From assembly GCA_030154445.1 (NCBI GenBank), contig JAGUQW010000012.1:1-64000 (forward strand): a DNA stretch of 64,000 bases, read 5' to 3'. Positions 28,624-36,852 of the stretch are shown here, piece by piece. Within the stretch, counting starts at the first letter, position 1. Each line of letters opens with the position of its first letter. A model generated the notes under the pieces. That model saw only the letters and a list, made by a program, of their open reading frames with translations, did no database searches and was not told the DNA's origin. The DNA is from Spirochaetota bacterium. Lineage in GTDB: Bacteria; Spirochaetota; Brevinematia; Brevinematales; Brevinemataceae. The position numbers were made by a program, and so were the translations under genes.

Positions 28624-29355
28624 TTATATATCAAGAAATGAATTGATCTCACATATTTCATCTTTATCATCTAATACCCAATCATCTAGGATAAAAGCAT
28701 TTATATGATATCCAATATGAGCAGGCTTGTACAAATCAATGATATTGTCTAAATATATTTTTTCAGCCAATCTTATAGGATTGTTCCCAAAATCTACTAC
28801 AAAATAATAAGATGAGACATCATTTCCTAAAATCACATTTTCATCTAATTGTTCTTCTCCTAGAACCCAATCTTCTGTATAAAGTTCTCTTATGTCAAAT
28901 TTTTTTGGTAGAAGAGTAGGATCACTATTAATCACATTGTCAATAATATTTCTTAATCCTGTAAGTGTTGATGATGCCAATAAAAAACGATGTGCATTTA
29001 TAATACGGGATTGAAACTGTTCCTGACTTTCATCTTTCATTTTGTACAATCCTCTTTCCGTAGCAAATTTTGTAAGATCTGCGTCAAATCTAGAATCTTT
29101 AGGGGGAGGTAGGGTCTCCATATAGTTAATAATATCTATACTATTACTAGGAAAACTACTACTCAATATAAGAGCTCTTTCTTTATAAACTTTATCACAA
29201 TGATAAGCAATAATTTCAAAAAAATTAGTTATTGATGAGGGGTTTGTGTTTTCGAATGAATTTGATGAAAAATTGTTTTTGAGAGGATAAGATAGATTTT
29301 TGAATAAATTAGTAATAGGATTTCGGTGATACATTTGGATAAAAATGTTTTTCAT
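28624..29355 (-). CDS. Baseplate protein, Mu gp48 / tail protein I-like
   Basis: The middle part (ETLPPPKDSRFDADLTKFATERGLYKMKDES then a helical region ending in TLTGLRNIIDNV) has the layout of the gp48/YmfQ group, which links gpJ to the fibre. The C-terminus has IGYHINAFILDDWVLDD. The ATG at 29355 has AGGAC upstream; a longer frame from 29421 overlaps the J gene by about 50 bp. The order J, gp48, fibre is that of Mu. Confidence 0.7.
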   Translation of the reverse strand: MKNIFIQMYHRNPITNLFKNLSYPLKNNFSSNSFENTNPSSITNFFEIIAYHCDKVYKERALILSSSFPSNSIDIINYMETLPPPKDSRFDADLTKFATERGLYKMKDESQEQFQSRIINAHRFLLASSTLTGLRNIIDNVINSDPTLLPKKFDIRELYTEDWVLGEEQLDENVILGNDVSSYYFVVDFGNNPIRLAEKIYLDNIIDLYKPAHIGYHINAFILDDWVLDDKDEICEINSFLDI

Positions 29356-29368
29356 AGTATTAGTCCTG

Positions 29369-30457
29369 TTATGAATTATAGATCGTAATATCTGTGTCAG
29401 CGTTGATGTTTTGACGAGCAATTTGAATGTCAGATATATTAAAAGTTGTAGACGGCGTGTTAATCACAACAGATTTGATTTCAGGTAATTTAAAAAAATG
29501 AGCTATCAATGCCGATGGTTCAAAATTTTGACCAATAAATTGATTCATAAAAAATTTTTCAACTTGTTCTTTGATAGCATCTTTATTTAATGTACTATAT
29601 GTATATAAAGTTATATTAAGCGGTACAAAAACTTCTACAGGTGCTTTTACTACAATGTCTGTTGCTATAGGTTTTCTGGAATCAATCACTTGCTGTACAC
29701 TGTGAATGATTTCAGGACTTGCTTGTATATTATTAATACCTGTACAAACAATTAATATTTCTCCTAATTTGTTTTCAGGAGTACCAATAACCTTTACATT
29801 GCCTACACCAGATACTGATTTCGCCCAAGCTACATACGCTTCTTTATTAGCACCACTAAGTCCTTGCCAAATAGATAAACATCGAAGTCTCAATTCCTCA
29901 TCATTTTCTTCTTCTCTACCTAATCTTACAATCCATTGAGTGCTATTATTTATAACACTATCAACACCTGAAATAGTAGTAATAAATTCTGTTATGGTAT
30001 TAATAGGAACATTGTACCTACTGCCATATTCTTCTGCTTCAACCAAAACACTAAGCGTTTTTTCTTTAGCTATAAAGAGTACATCATCAACTACTTTAAA
30101 TCTAAATACTTGTCCCTGGGTATTTGGTTTTGTGGCTATAATTTTATTTTTATCAATAGGGATAGTATCATCAGCTTTATTTCTACTAAAAACAACATAA
30201 CCTTGTGTTTTTTGAGTAAGAAAACGATTTTCTATACCTAATTCTTTTGATTTGATAGTAAGACAATCTCCAGAAGCTGTTTGTACAAATCTATTGGCTA
30301 ATAAGTCGTCTGATTCTTGATATAATTTTTCTAAAAAACTAGCAATTATTTCAATAAACAATCGAAATACACCACCAGATTTGAAATTAGAAACTTGAGG
30401 TATTTCTTTTTTACACTGTTCAAAAATTTCTGAGGCTATGCTTTGTCTGGTTTTCAT
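29369..30457 (-). CDS. Baseplate J / Mu gp47-like protein
   Basis: Baseplate wedge protein of contractile tails. Seen: the N-terminal helix, the QTASGDCLTIKSKELGI region, and the middle motif LRLRCLSIWQGLSGANKEAYVAWAKSV, which is the hallmark RR..R...... G....Y..WA of gpJ. GVGNVKVIG follows. Length 362 is normal. AAGGAT precedes the ATG, and a hairpin separates it from the tail tube gene. Confidence 0.88.
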   Translation of the reverse strand: MKTRQSIASEIFEQCKKEIPQVSNFKSGGVFRLFIEIIASFLEKLYQESDDLLANRFVQTASGDCLTIKSKELGIENRFLTQKTQGYVVFSRNKADDTIPIDKNKIIATKPNTQGQVFRFKVVDDVLFIAKEKTLSVLVEAEEYGSRYNVPINTITEFITTISGVDSVINNSTQWIVRLGREEENDEELRLRCLSIWQGLSGANKEAYVAWAKSVSGVGNVKVIGTPENKLGEILIVCTGINNIQASPEIIHSVQQVIDSRKPIATDIVVKAPVEVFVPLNITLYTYSTLNKDAIKEQVEKFFMNQFIGQNFEPSALIAHFFKLPEIKSVVINTPSTTFNISDIQIARQNINADTDITIYNS

Positions 30458-30479
30458 AAAATATCCTTAATAATAAATA

Positions 30480-30512
30480 TTTTCCCCATAAATAAAATAG
30501 ATATGGGGAAAA
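30480..30512 (-). terminator. Hairpin after tail-tube gene (partial terminator)
   Basis: TTTTCCCCATA pairs with TATGGGGAAAA around an 11-base loop, followed on the minus strand by a weak T-rich stretch. It may reduce expression of the baseplate genes relative to the tube. Confidence 0.5.
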
Positions 30513-30520
30513 TAATTGAG

Positions 30521-30991
30521 TTAGTTTAGGTATGCTGCTCCTCGAGCTGCTCTGCCATTATGTCTTACATTGTCTAAGATTAAAAAATCTAAAGAAACTT
30601 TTAATTCTTTATCTCCTTGATTGGCTGATTCAGATACTTTTGTAAATCTAATACCTGTTAGTGTCGTTGTACTTAACGGAATACTACTATCAAAAGAATT
30701 TCCATAAAGAACATTAATATGAGTATTTCTTGGATCCATATTAAGAATTCCGTTTGGTACAATTAGAGCAAGTGCTTCAAATTCATTTTTAAGTAATGAT
30801 ATTTTACCACTAGCTTTCCAATTGCCTTTGCCAAAACCAACAGGAACACGACCTTTACCATAAATAGCCTCTGCTTCGAATTCTTCATCCCAAGATATCT
30901 CTTTTGCTGTAAAAATTGCTGGTGTTAATGGTAGTAAAGATATAGTAATATCTCCCCAATCAAATGTTTTTCCGTTTATTAAAATACTCAT
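30521..30991 (-). CDS. Tail tube protein
   Basis: It has 156 residues with a beta-rich core: an ITISLLPL strand, SWDEEFEAEAIYGKGRVPVGFGKG, then NWKASGKISLLKNEFEAL and a C-terminal DLKVSLDFLILD-type strand. This matches tail-tube proteins of the XkdM/Mu gpM kind that form the inner tube of contractile tails. It follows the sheath gene, as in all such phages. Confidence 0.8.
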   Translation of the reverse strand: MSILINGKTFDWGDITISLLPLTPAIFTAKEISWDEEFEAEAIYGKGRVPVGFGKGNWKASGKISLLKNEFEALALIVPNGILNMDPRNTHINVLYGNSFDSSIPLSTTTLTGIRFTKVSESANQGDKELKVSLDFLILDNVRHNGRAARGAAYLN

Positions 30992-31051
30992 AAGATCCTC
31001 TTCAGCAATAGTATTGCTTGTATAATTATTTTTTAGTTGTAATTAGAAAGA

Positions 31052-32419
31052 TTAATTACTCTGATTATATTTGAACATGAAATTTAGATTAATTGTTCTA
31101 ATAATAGGGATACCAAACAATTCAATATTTAGTAGTACACCATTATTAACTACATCTTGATCTGTTGGTAAATCAATTTCAAAATCATCAAGTTCTTTTG
31201 GTGTGTTTGTTACCATAGTATCAATAGCAGATCTAACTTCAGTTAGTAAGTTTTGTAAACCAATAGAATCACCATTACTTTGAATATATGGTAAAGCTGC
31301 TCTGCGAGATAATTTAATTGCTTTAAATACAGTACGAACGATTTCGATAAAACGATAATCTGATTTATCACTAGCTAGTGTTCTTCCGTTAGTCCAGAAT
31401 AGATTGTTTAATCCTGCATAAGTACGAAGAGTGATCAAACGGCTTTCATCCAAAGATCTTGAATGAGTGTTATTCCAATTATCTAATAATTCAAAATCAT
31501 AAATAGCAAAATTATTGGTAGCTCCAATACTTTGATTAACATTAGATTTTGTAAGATGTCCTGCACACAATCCTGCTACTGATCTTTTGACTTTCCCTAC
31601 AGAAGTGATAATATAACCAGGTTGACAAACAACAGAGACAAAACGAGCATCAATTTTTGCAAATTCTGTTTTTTTGTCAGCGATTGCTTCCTCAAGAGAT
31701 CTTGTTATGTCAAGATCTGTTTCTGTTAAAAATAATACTGGTTTATGATCTTCAAATAATCTTTCAGAAATAGATCCCAAAGATTTTACAAATTCTCCAT
31801 TGACAGATTGTGCAATAAATACAAATTCTGGTGTGTATATTTCAAGAGCTTGAGTAATTACAGCTTCTAATACTTTCAAAGAAGAAGTTGGTGCTATCGT
31901 AGAAAATGACCAAGAGTTTGCTGAAGTATAAATAAGATCTTCGTCAATAGGAAATACAATAGACAAACCAAGATCATCCCTAGTAATAATTCCATCTATA
32001 GGAATAATAACAGACTCTTCGTGAACTTTATCACCTGTTGATGCTATCGTGACTTCTACTGTTCCTATTGTACCTTCATTACTGACAGTGATCTGAATAT
32101 CTGATGTATAAGACGGTGTTCCTATAGCAGTGATCACCGTATTTCCAATTGTCTCAACAGTTGAAATAGTACCAAGTATATCACCTTCTGTTGGTAATGC
32201 TACAATACTTACATCAGCCATAGTTTTTTGCATATCGAGGATACGATTAGGCATTTCACCATATCCTAATATGGATTCTACATTTGATTTTTTACCTATG
32301 CTCAGAGCTTTGTTTAAAGACCCTTTGGAAGATGTTCCAACAACAATAGCTTTAGGCCCATTGTTTGAATTTAATCCACTTGTTCCATCTGTGATTTTTT
32401 CGTTGACGCTTGACCACAT
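31052..32419 (-). CDS. Contractile tail sheath protein (DUF2586-like)
   Basis: The C-terminal half shows the sheath pattern: VAGLCAGHLTKSNVNQSIG, then RTYAGLNNLFWTNGRTLAS and RFIEIVRTVFKAIKLSRRA. The N-terminus (GPKAIVVGTSSKGSL) is the strand that joins neighbouring sheath subunits. Length 455 fits Mu gpL-type sheaths. AAGGAG precedes the ATG. Together with the tube gene it proves that this is a contractile-tailed phage. Confidence 0.88.
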   Translation of the reverse strand: MWSSVNEKITDGTSGLNSNNGPKAIVVGTSSKGSLNKALSIGKKSNVESILGYGEMPNRILDMQKTMADVSIVALPTEGDILGTISTVETIGNTVITAIGTPSYTSDIQITVSNEGTIGTVEVTIASTGDKVHEESVIIPIDGIITRDDLGLSIVFPIDEDLIYTSANSWSFSTIAPTSSLKVLEAVITQALEIYTPEFVFIAQSVNGEFVKSLGSISERLFEDHKPVLFLTETDLDITRSLEEAIADKKTEFAKIDARFVSVVCQPGYIITSVGKVKRSVAGLCAGHLTKSNVNQSIGATNNFAIYDFELLDNWNNTHSRSLDESRLITLRTYAGLNNLFWTNGRTLASDKSDYRFIEIVRTVFKAIKLSRRAALPYIQSNGDSIGLQNLLTEVRSAIDTMVTNTPKELDDFEIDLPTDQDVVNNGVLLNIELFGIPIIRTINLNFMFKYNQSN

Positions 32420-32462
32420 AATTGTCTCCTTTTTAGTGTTATGTATATACTATGATAAATTG

Positions 32463-32966
32463 TTATTTGCTTGGGGTAACATTGACCGTAACATCTTTGA
32501 TGATGGTATTGTCCGTATTATCTGATCTTATAGCATAGTTAGCATGTAAGCTTAACTGAGCTGTATTAAATCCTAAAACACCTTTGGCGAAAAAGTATTC
32601 CAAGTCTATAGGCGAAAGTGAAATAACACTGTGTTGAATGATAAATTCTTTAGGCAATTGCACCAGAAAATTATGAACAATATCATCAAGTTCACTCTTA
32701 TCTATAAATTCAAAATTAATAACAATAGGTTGAATTATATTGTATTTGCGTTGAATTTTGACGAGGAATTTCCCATGAGGTGTTGATTCGTAATATTGAT
32801 TGTCCCAATACCATGCAGGGCTAAGTGTGGCTTTGGAGGGGAGTATACTTATCCAAGGCCGTGCCAAGTTTGGATCAGGAGTATCTATCAATATCATCTC
32901 TTCAGCAATAGAAGAGCTATTAATAAGTACTTCTTTGAGGTGTTGTTGAATGGCAATAATCATCAA
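32463..32966 (-). CDS. Prophage structural protein, Mu gp37-like (putative)
   Basis: It has 167 residues and a mixed alpha/beta pattern with RPWISILPSK and PAWYWDNQYYES. No clear family. Its place between the gp36-like gene and the sheath is that of Mu gp37, a head-tail or tail-terminator component. AGGAG precedes the ATG. Confidence 0.5.
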   Translation of the reverse strand: MMIIAIQQHLKEVLINSSSIAEEMILIDTPDPNLARPWISILPSKATLSPAWYWDNQYYESTPHGKFLVKIQRKYNIIQPIVINFEFIDKSELDDIVHNFLVQLPKEFIIQHSVISLSPIDLEYFFAKGVLGFNTAQLSLHANYAIRSDNTDNTIIKDVTVNVTPSK

Positions 32967-33112
32967 GAACTCCTAAAATTGTTTTTCTGTATTTCTGAGC
33001 CTTGCTTCGTTATGTTAAGTGGAAGGTATGTTTTACTTTTTTTTGGAAGTTAAGGAGAGATAAAAATATAAATTGAGACTCGTTCTACATTACATAGAAG
33101 AAAATAAAAATC

Positions 33113-33538
33113 CTAAAAATTATTTTGAACCAAAGGACTCTTAGGGAAATAGTAAGAAGGATGAACAGGAGATGAGCCTGAGGAAATAATACCGATATCA
33201 AGTTTTCCAGTCGCTATTTGTTCAAGTTGTTTGATAGCAGAATCTCGATTGACTTTGATAGAGTAGTCCGCAGAATCTTCTGTAAAACCTTTGCGGGAGA
33301 GTAGTTGATAGAGAGATAATTTAACACAAATATCCCTCAAGGAAAGTGGTATAAAAGGTAGAGGAAGAGAATGTTGTTTGCAAATATAAAGATTCATCTC
33401 TTCAGACGAACGAGAAATTGCAGAAATGATACGAGGAGTGAACATTTCAGAACTTTCTCGGCAATCATTTTTTGCCCAGCTTTCTATGGCGGATTGAAGA
33501 CAAGCTTCGAAGAGATCTTCCTTGTGACAATAAAGCAT
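33113..33538 (-). CDS. DUF1320 / Mu gp36-like connector protein
   Basis: The pattern of residues 25-90 (PRIISAISRSSEEMNLYICKQ, SLPLPFIPLSLRDICVKLSLYQLL) is that of DUF1320 proteins, helical head-tail connectors in Mu-like phages. Length 141 is normal. AAGGAG precedes the ATG. The gene stands after the gp46-like gene instead of after the capsid, so the order differs from Mu. Confidence 0.75.
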   Translation of the reverse strand: MLYCHKEDLFEACLQSAIESWAKNDCRESSEMFTPRIISAISRSSEEMNLYICKQHSLPLPFIPLSLRDICVKLSLYQLLSRKGFTEDSADYSIKVNRDSAIKQLEQIATGKLDIGIISSGSSPVHPSYYFPKSPLVQNNF

Positions 33539-33547
33539 AGTAGCTCC

Positions 33548-33919
33548 TTATAAATTGATATTTTGAGAGTAGGTGAGCGAGACGATATCGTTATTTAGAG
33601 TGGTGTAAAAAGAGATAGAAACAACAAGATCTTGCGTCTCTTCAATAGTTATAGAGATAGTATTAGTGATGATGTTGGGATCTTTGGAAAGGATAATTAT
33701 TATATCTTGTTCTATACTGAGTTTAGTGTCATAGTCGCGGGGTGATTGTATAAAAGATAAAATAGAAGAACCTAATAAAGGATCATAAAACCAAGTACCA
33801 GGAGAGGATTGTAAGACGAGGGATATATTTTGCTGGATAGAATCATTATCATAAACAAGCTCAAGATCATCCACTCCAAATACAATATCTCCGTTTGAAA
33901 GTTTGATATCAGAAAGCAT
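33548..33919 (-). CDS. Baseplate protein, Mu gp46 / gp25-like
   Basis: It starts with DIKLSNGDIVFG and DDLELVYDNDSIQQNISLVLQSSPGTWFYDP, the typical beginning of gp46 proteins where a helix follows two strands, and continues with a mixed core. This is a wedge component related to T4 gp25. AAGGAG precedes the ATG. It follows the tape measure gene by 15 bp. Confidence 0.8.
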   Translation of the reverse strand: MLSDIKLSNGDIVFGVDDLELVYDNDSIQQNISLVLQSSPGTWFYDPLLGSSILSFIQSPRDYDTKLSIEQDIIIILSKDPNIITNTISITIEETQDLVVSISFYTTLNNDIVSLTYSQNINL

Positions 33920-33933
33920 ATAAACTCCTTAAA

Positions 33934-35067
33934 TTAAGCTGATAAAGAATGATATTTGATATATTGAATAAGATCTTCCATATCTGAGATCACGCCATCA
34001 GCAATATCAATATTAGCTATATTATAGACGGTTTGATTGTTGTGGGTGCTTTGAGAGGAAGAGATAGATTCTTTATAGAGTTGGTGGTTATTAGCTATGG
34101 CAGTAGGAATATGGACAGCATGTTTGTCGATATTCGGTGACAAAGAAGGTAGGACAGCTTTATCATTATTCGATATACCTAATGTATTAGCAGGTTTTTG
34201 AGGAGCGATTTTGTCGGTGGTGTTTTTGTTGAATATTTTGTTAACAAAGCCCCCAGCGAGCGATTTAATTTGATCGATTTTGTCCAAGATCCAAGTAATC
34301 GTCTTGGTAACAGGCTCTAAAAATTTATCAAGATTAGGGAGATCAGAGAATTTATTTATTAAGGAAGTCCAAGCATTTTTTATATGATCAATATTAAAAA
34401 TGATAAGCGCAAAAACACCTACAATAGCAGCGATGACAAGAGCGATAGGCCCCAAACCAACAAGCCAAGCAGCAGCCATCTTCAACCCTGCCATCGTAGC
34501 CGACAAGCCGAGTCTCGCATAAGTGGCAATGACTGTGCCGATAGTGCCAATAGCGGGTAGCAGTGATACGCTTATCTTGGTAGCCATACTAGCCATCTTC
34601 ATTAGTGCTGTTCCCATTATCGCTACGCCCATTTGAGCGATACCCTTTATCGCTGTGCCACTCATTTTAGTGATATTCTTTATCGCTGTGCCTATCTTGG
34701 CAGTATCTATATTAGGAATACCCACCTTAGGACTACCCATCTTGTCAGCACCTCCCTTAAATAGTCCACCAACACCAACACCAAGTGATGCTACACCAAG
34801 TACAATATTTGCTATGTCGAACCCCTCAGCTTTCTTTGAATCTTTGTTTACACTTGTTGTAAATGTAGTAAAATTATCATTAAATTTAGTAAAATTATCA
34901 TTAAATTTAGTAAAATTATCAGTAAATTTAGTAAAATTACTATTTAATGTATCAAAATTACTATTTAATTTATCAAGAGATTTGGACATAGTGCTTAATA
35001 TAGGGGGAGGGGAAAGCCCCTTTAGTGTACTAAGAATCTCCGTGAGGACTTGAGTATCTGTAGACAT
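33934..35067 (-). CDS. Short tail tape measure protein
   Basis: The length of 377 is short for a tape measure, so the tail should be short. Residues 25-75 are heptad repeats (FTKFTDN, FTKFNDN and variants) of coiled-coil type. Residues 80-130 carry repeats such as KIGTAIKNITKMSGTAIKG, and 150-235 are hydrophobic helices, the usual membrane-active region of tape measures. The start at 35067 has AAGGAGACA upstream. The first 25 codons and upstream sequence are duplicated at 35524-35685. It follows the tail-chaperone genes, as expected. Confidence 0.8.
   Translation of the reverse strand: MSTDTQVLTEILSTLKGLSPPPILSTMSKSLDKLNSNFDTLNSNFTKFTDNFTKFNDNFTKFNDNFTTFTTSVNKDSKKAEGFDIANIVLGVASLGVGVGGLFKGGADKMGSPKVGIPNIDTAKIGTAIKNITKMSGTAIKGIAQMGVAIMGTALMKMASMATKISVSLLPAIGTIGTVIATYARLGLSATMAGLKMAAAWLVGLGPIALVIAAIVGVFALIIFNIDHIKNAWTSLINKFSDLPNLDKFLEPVTKTITWILDKIDQIKSLAGGFVNKIFNKNTTDKIAPQKPANTLGISNNDKAVLPSLSPNIDKHAVHIPTAIANNHQLYKESISSSQSTHNNQTVYNIANIDIADGVISDMEDLIQYIKYHSLSA
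34850..34975 (-). repeat. Heptad-coding repeats in tape measure gene
   Basis: The 21-bp unit AGTAAAATTATCATTAAATTT (plus strand) occurs several times with small changes and codes for seven-residue units such as FTKFNDN on the minus strand. Copy-number change would lengthen the coiled coil in steps of seven residues. Confidence 0.8.
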
Positions 35068-35157
35068 GAGTGTCTCCTTAAAAAAAATTTCCCAAAAAAG
35101 GATAAAAATATTGACAAAAACAGGTTAGTGTAGGTATAATAATGATATGAATAAAAA
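34996..35157. repeat. 162-bp direct repeat, copy A
   Basis: 160 of 162 bases are identical to 35524-35685 in the same orientation. On the minus strand it holds the tape measure's ribosome site and first 25 codons. On the plus strand it holds a sigma-70 promoter. Confidence 0.95.
35111..35140 (+). promoter_or_regulatory. Sigma-70 promoter of moron gene
   Basis: TTGACA (35111-35116), 18-bp spacer, TATAAT (35135-35140). The start of transcription would be near 35147, about 24 bases before the ATG of the moron gene, and it points against the surrounding prophage operon. Confidence 0.75.
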
Positions 35158-35170
35158 TAGAGGAATGGAT

Positions 35171-35446
35171 ATGGAAGAGCAACCAAAAAGAGATAACACT
35201 TTATTAATAGTGTTGATGATAGTAGCAATATGCTTTTTATTAGTAAAATTAGGAATGCATATAGCATATTATCAAGAGCTTAGTGCGAGAGAGATCGAGC
35301 TTAGCGAGCAAGCACGAGACGCGAGCGAGCGAAGCGAGCGAGCGAGCGAAGCGAGCGAGCGAGCGAGCGAAGCGAGCGAGCAAGCGAGCGAGCGACTCGA
35401 GAGATCGAGAGAGGAGTTTAAAAAAAAGTGGGGCGAATACCCATAA
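35171..35446 (+). CDS. Moron: membrane-anchored Ser/Glu/Arg/Ala-rich protein
   Basis: It has 91 residues on the strand opposite to all late genes. Residues 9-34 form one membrane helix (TLLIVLMIVAICFLLVKLG), followed by a polar helix with repeats of SERASEA and ASEQ that should form a coiled coil. The coding DNA of this part is a run of GAGC/GCGA words with much higher G+C than its surroundings. I prefer the ATG at 35171 with AGAGGA 6 bases upstream over that at 35147. It has its own promoter and terminator, the definition of a moron. Function is unknown; a superinfection-exclusion membrane protein is one possibility. Confidence 0.65.
   Translation: MEEQPKRDNTLLIVLMIVAICFLLVKLGMHIAYYQELSAREIELSEQARDASERSERASEASERASEASEQASERLERSREEFKKKWGEYP
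35281..35402 (+). repeat. GC-rich GAGCGA/AGCGAGC repeat tract
   Basis: About 120 bases are made of GAGC, GCGA and GAAGCGAGC words. The plus strand is almost free of T, so it is purine-skewed and G+C-rich in an otherwise AT-rich region. Confidence 0.85.
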
Positions 35447-35491
35447 TCTTAGTCTCGTGATGAGATATATCTAAAAGTGATAATAATATAC

Positions 35492-35521
35492 AAACCCCCT
35501 TACGGATGTGAGGGGTTTTTT
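35492..35521 (+). terminator. Terminator of moron gene
   Basis: AAACCCC pairs with GGGGTTT around an intervening loop and is followed by a T-run. It lies 45 bp after the moron stop and just before repeat copy B. Confidence 0.7.
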
Positions 35522-35595
35522 CCTAATATAGGGGGAGGGGAAAGCCCCTTTAGTGTACTAAGAATCTCCGTGAGGACTTGAGTATCTGTAGACAT
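35500..35595 (-). pseudogene. Truncated 5' copy of tape measure gene
   Basis: The ATG at 35595 and the following 24 codons are the same as in the tape measure gene. The frame then runs into the moron terminator and stops after six foreign codons (31 residues in all). The ribosome site is intact, so a short peptide could still be made. It marks the original upstream copy left by the duplication. Confidence 0.8.
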
Positions 35596-35685
35596 AAGAG
35601 TCTCCTTAAAAAAAATTTCCCAAAAAAGGATAAAAATATTGACAAAAACAGGTTAGTGTAGGTATAATAATGATATGAATAAAAA
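35524..35685. repeat. 162-bp direct repeat, copy B
   Basis: Second copy of 34996-35157 with two differences, both next to the tape measure start codon (on the plus strand ATGAGTG against ATAAGAG). Confidence 0.95.
35639..35668 (+). promoter_or_regulatory. Duplicated promoter, now without a gene
   Basis: The same TTGACA-18-TATAAT as at 35111-35140. Downstream it meets a short frame of seven codons and the GC hairpin at 35689, so it should produce little. Confidence 0.6.
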
Positions 35686-35688
35686 ATA

Positions 35689-35705
35689 CCCCCAATAAGG
35701 GGGGG
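35689..35705 (-). terminator. Terminator after tail chaperone frame
   Basis: CCCCC and GGGGG flank a 5-base loop, with a T-run on the minus strand. It ends the head-to-chaperone transcript directly after the frameshift product's stop codon. Confidence 0.7.
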
Positions 35706-35707
35706 AT

Positions 35708-35944
35708 TTATTCTGGTGAAAAGGATTTTTGAATAGCACGCATAAATGCTCTATAAATAACATCTTCTAATTCAGAAAGTATTACAAGAGATTTTGCATG
35801 TAAATTTGGTATGTTAGGGTCTTCTCCAATAATTTGATCCATAGGATCTATTAATCTTATCTCTTGCCCTAAACACATATTGATACGAGATTGAACGATA
35901 TTTAAGTGGTTATTTTTGAAATCTTCTAAATATCGTTGACTATA
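35708..35944 (-). CDS. Tail assembly chaperone C-terminal extension (-1 frame)
   Basis: An open frame of 78 codons without a useful start codon that follows the upstream gene in the -1 frame. It begins YSQRYLEDFKNN and ends AIQKSFSPE. The switch point is A-AAT-TTT at 35950-35944 (minus strand), an XXXYYYZ slippery heptamer in the correct frame. This is the classical design of tail chaperone pairs such as lambda G/GT, made by programmed -1 frameshifting and placed just before the tape measure gene. I do not see a strong downstream stimulatory hairpin. Confidence 0.75.
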   Translation of the reverse strand, partial: YSQRYLEDFKNNHLNIVQSRINMCLGQEIRLIDPMDQIIGEDPNIPNLHAKSLVILSELEDVIYRAFMRAIQKSFSPE

Positions 35945-36252
35945 AAATTTTGATCAAACATATCCTTAATTGCATGTTCTAGAATATTATTAATAGATAG
36001 TGGTTTTTCTTCAATATATTGAACGAATACTTCGGAATTTTCGCCACAAAAAAGTTTACGAATAAATTTCTCAACAGGTATAAGAGGAGTATTAGTGTTA
36101 CTAGATACTTCATTTTGAAAAAATAAGATATCAGTTTTATTTGGCTTTTTGAAATAAAATACATCGCCGTTATCCGAAGTATAAGAGAACATTTTTTGAC
36201 CTTGATCTTTGAGTTCTTGTACTTTATCTGGTAGTATATTTGTTTTTTCCAT
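35926..36252 (-). CDS. Tail assembly chaperone (G-like), short form
   Basis: A soluble, mostly helical protein of 108 residues (KVQELKDQGQKMFSYTSDNGDVFYFKKPNK, then helices). Size and place between the spike gene and the tape measure fit the short tail chaperone that coats the tape measure during tail assembly. It ends four codons after ATA-GTC, just past a slippery heptamer, and a minor fraction of ribosomes should continue into the next frame. AGGAG precedes the ATG. Confidence 0.75.
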   Translation of the reverse strand: MEKTNILPDKVQELKDQGQKMFSYTSDNGDVFYFKKPNKTDILFFQNEVSSNTNTPLIPVEKFIRKLFCGENSEVFVQYIEEKPLSINNILEHAIKDMFDQNFIVNDI

Positions 36253-36270
36253 AATGGACTCCTATAGTTT

Positions 36271-36852
36271 TTATTTAAATAGCTTGTTTATTTTTTCTGA
36301 TTTGAGTGTTTTCCACTCACCTTGTTGACTTATATCTAGTGTGAGGCTGGCTGTCATTGGTGCTATTACATATGCTGGACATGAGATTGAAGCAAGATTA
36401 GTGGTTTTTAGATCAATGATTTTGTCAGCTATTTCTTTAAGAAGCTCTCCAAGATTTACTCCATTAGCTGATAAGGATATTTTATCATCCAAAATCAACT
36501 TAGTATCGCCACAAGTGATAATGAGAGTATCTTCTTTACTTTCTTCAGAATAATTACTCCCTATAATTGCTGTGATGATAGGATAATTCGTATCATTATC
36601 TAAAAAATTAAGTACAACAATAGTGTCAGGACTAGGAGCCATAAAGATCCCCCCTTTACTACTTGCCCAAAATTTGGGAATTAGTACATCAGGGTAGATC
36701 AGATTGGTTTTTTCTCCAGTTTTGGTTAATCCTATACATTTACAAGTGTAATTATCGTTATTAACTTCGCTAATTTGTGCTAATGTAGGGCTTGCAAAAT
36801 TAGTAATAGCTGACTTAATGAGATCATCAAGATGTTGTTTTATTGTTGACAT
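36271..36852 (-). CDS. Baseplate assembly protein V / Mu gp45-like spike
   Basis: Residues 18-115 have the gp5/gpV OB-fold pattern: TLAQISEVNNDNYTCKCI, then ILIPKFWASSKGGIFMAPSP and DTIVVLNFLDND, with PIITAIIG next. The C-terminal part (ISLSANGVNLGELL) is the usual short end of Mu-like spikes. It forms the puncturing tip under the hub. It overlaps the upstream hub gene by 13 bases. Confidence 0.8.
   Translation of the reverse strand: MSTIKQHLDDLIKSAITNFASPTLAQISEVNNDNYTCKCIGLTKTGEKTNLIYPDVLIPKFWASSKGGIFMAPSPDTIVVLNFLDNDTNYPIITAIIGSNYSEESKEDTLIITCGDTKLILDDKISLSANGVNLGELLKEIADKIIDLKTTNLASISCPAYVIAPMTASLTLDISQQGEWKTLKSEKINKLFK

Noticed and set aside
34850-34975. Possible CRISPR-like repeats
   Set aside because: They are contiguous coding heptad repeats in the tape measure gene.
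34655-35053. Long plus-strand frame opposite the tape measure gene
   Set aside because: It mirrors the repeats of the tape measure on the other strand and has no ribosome site.
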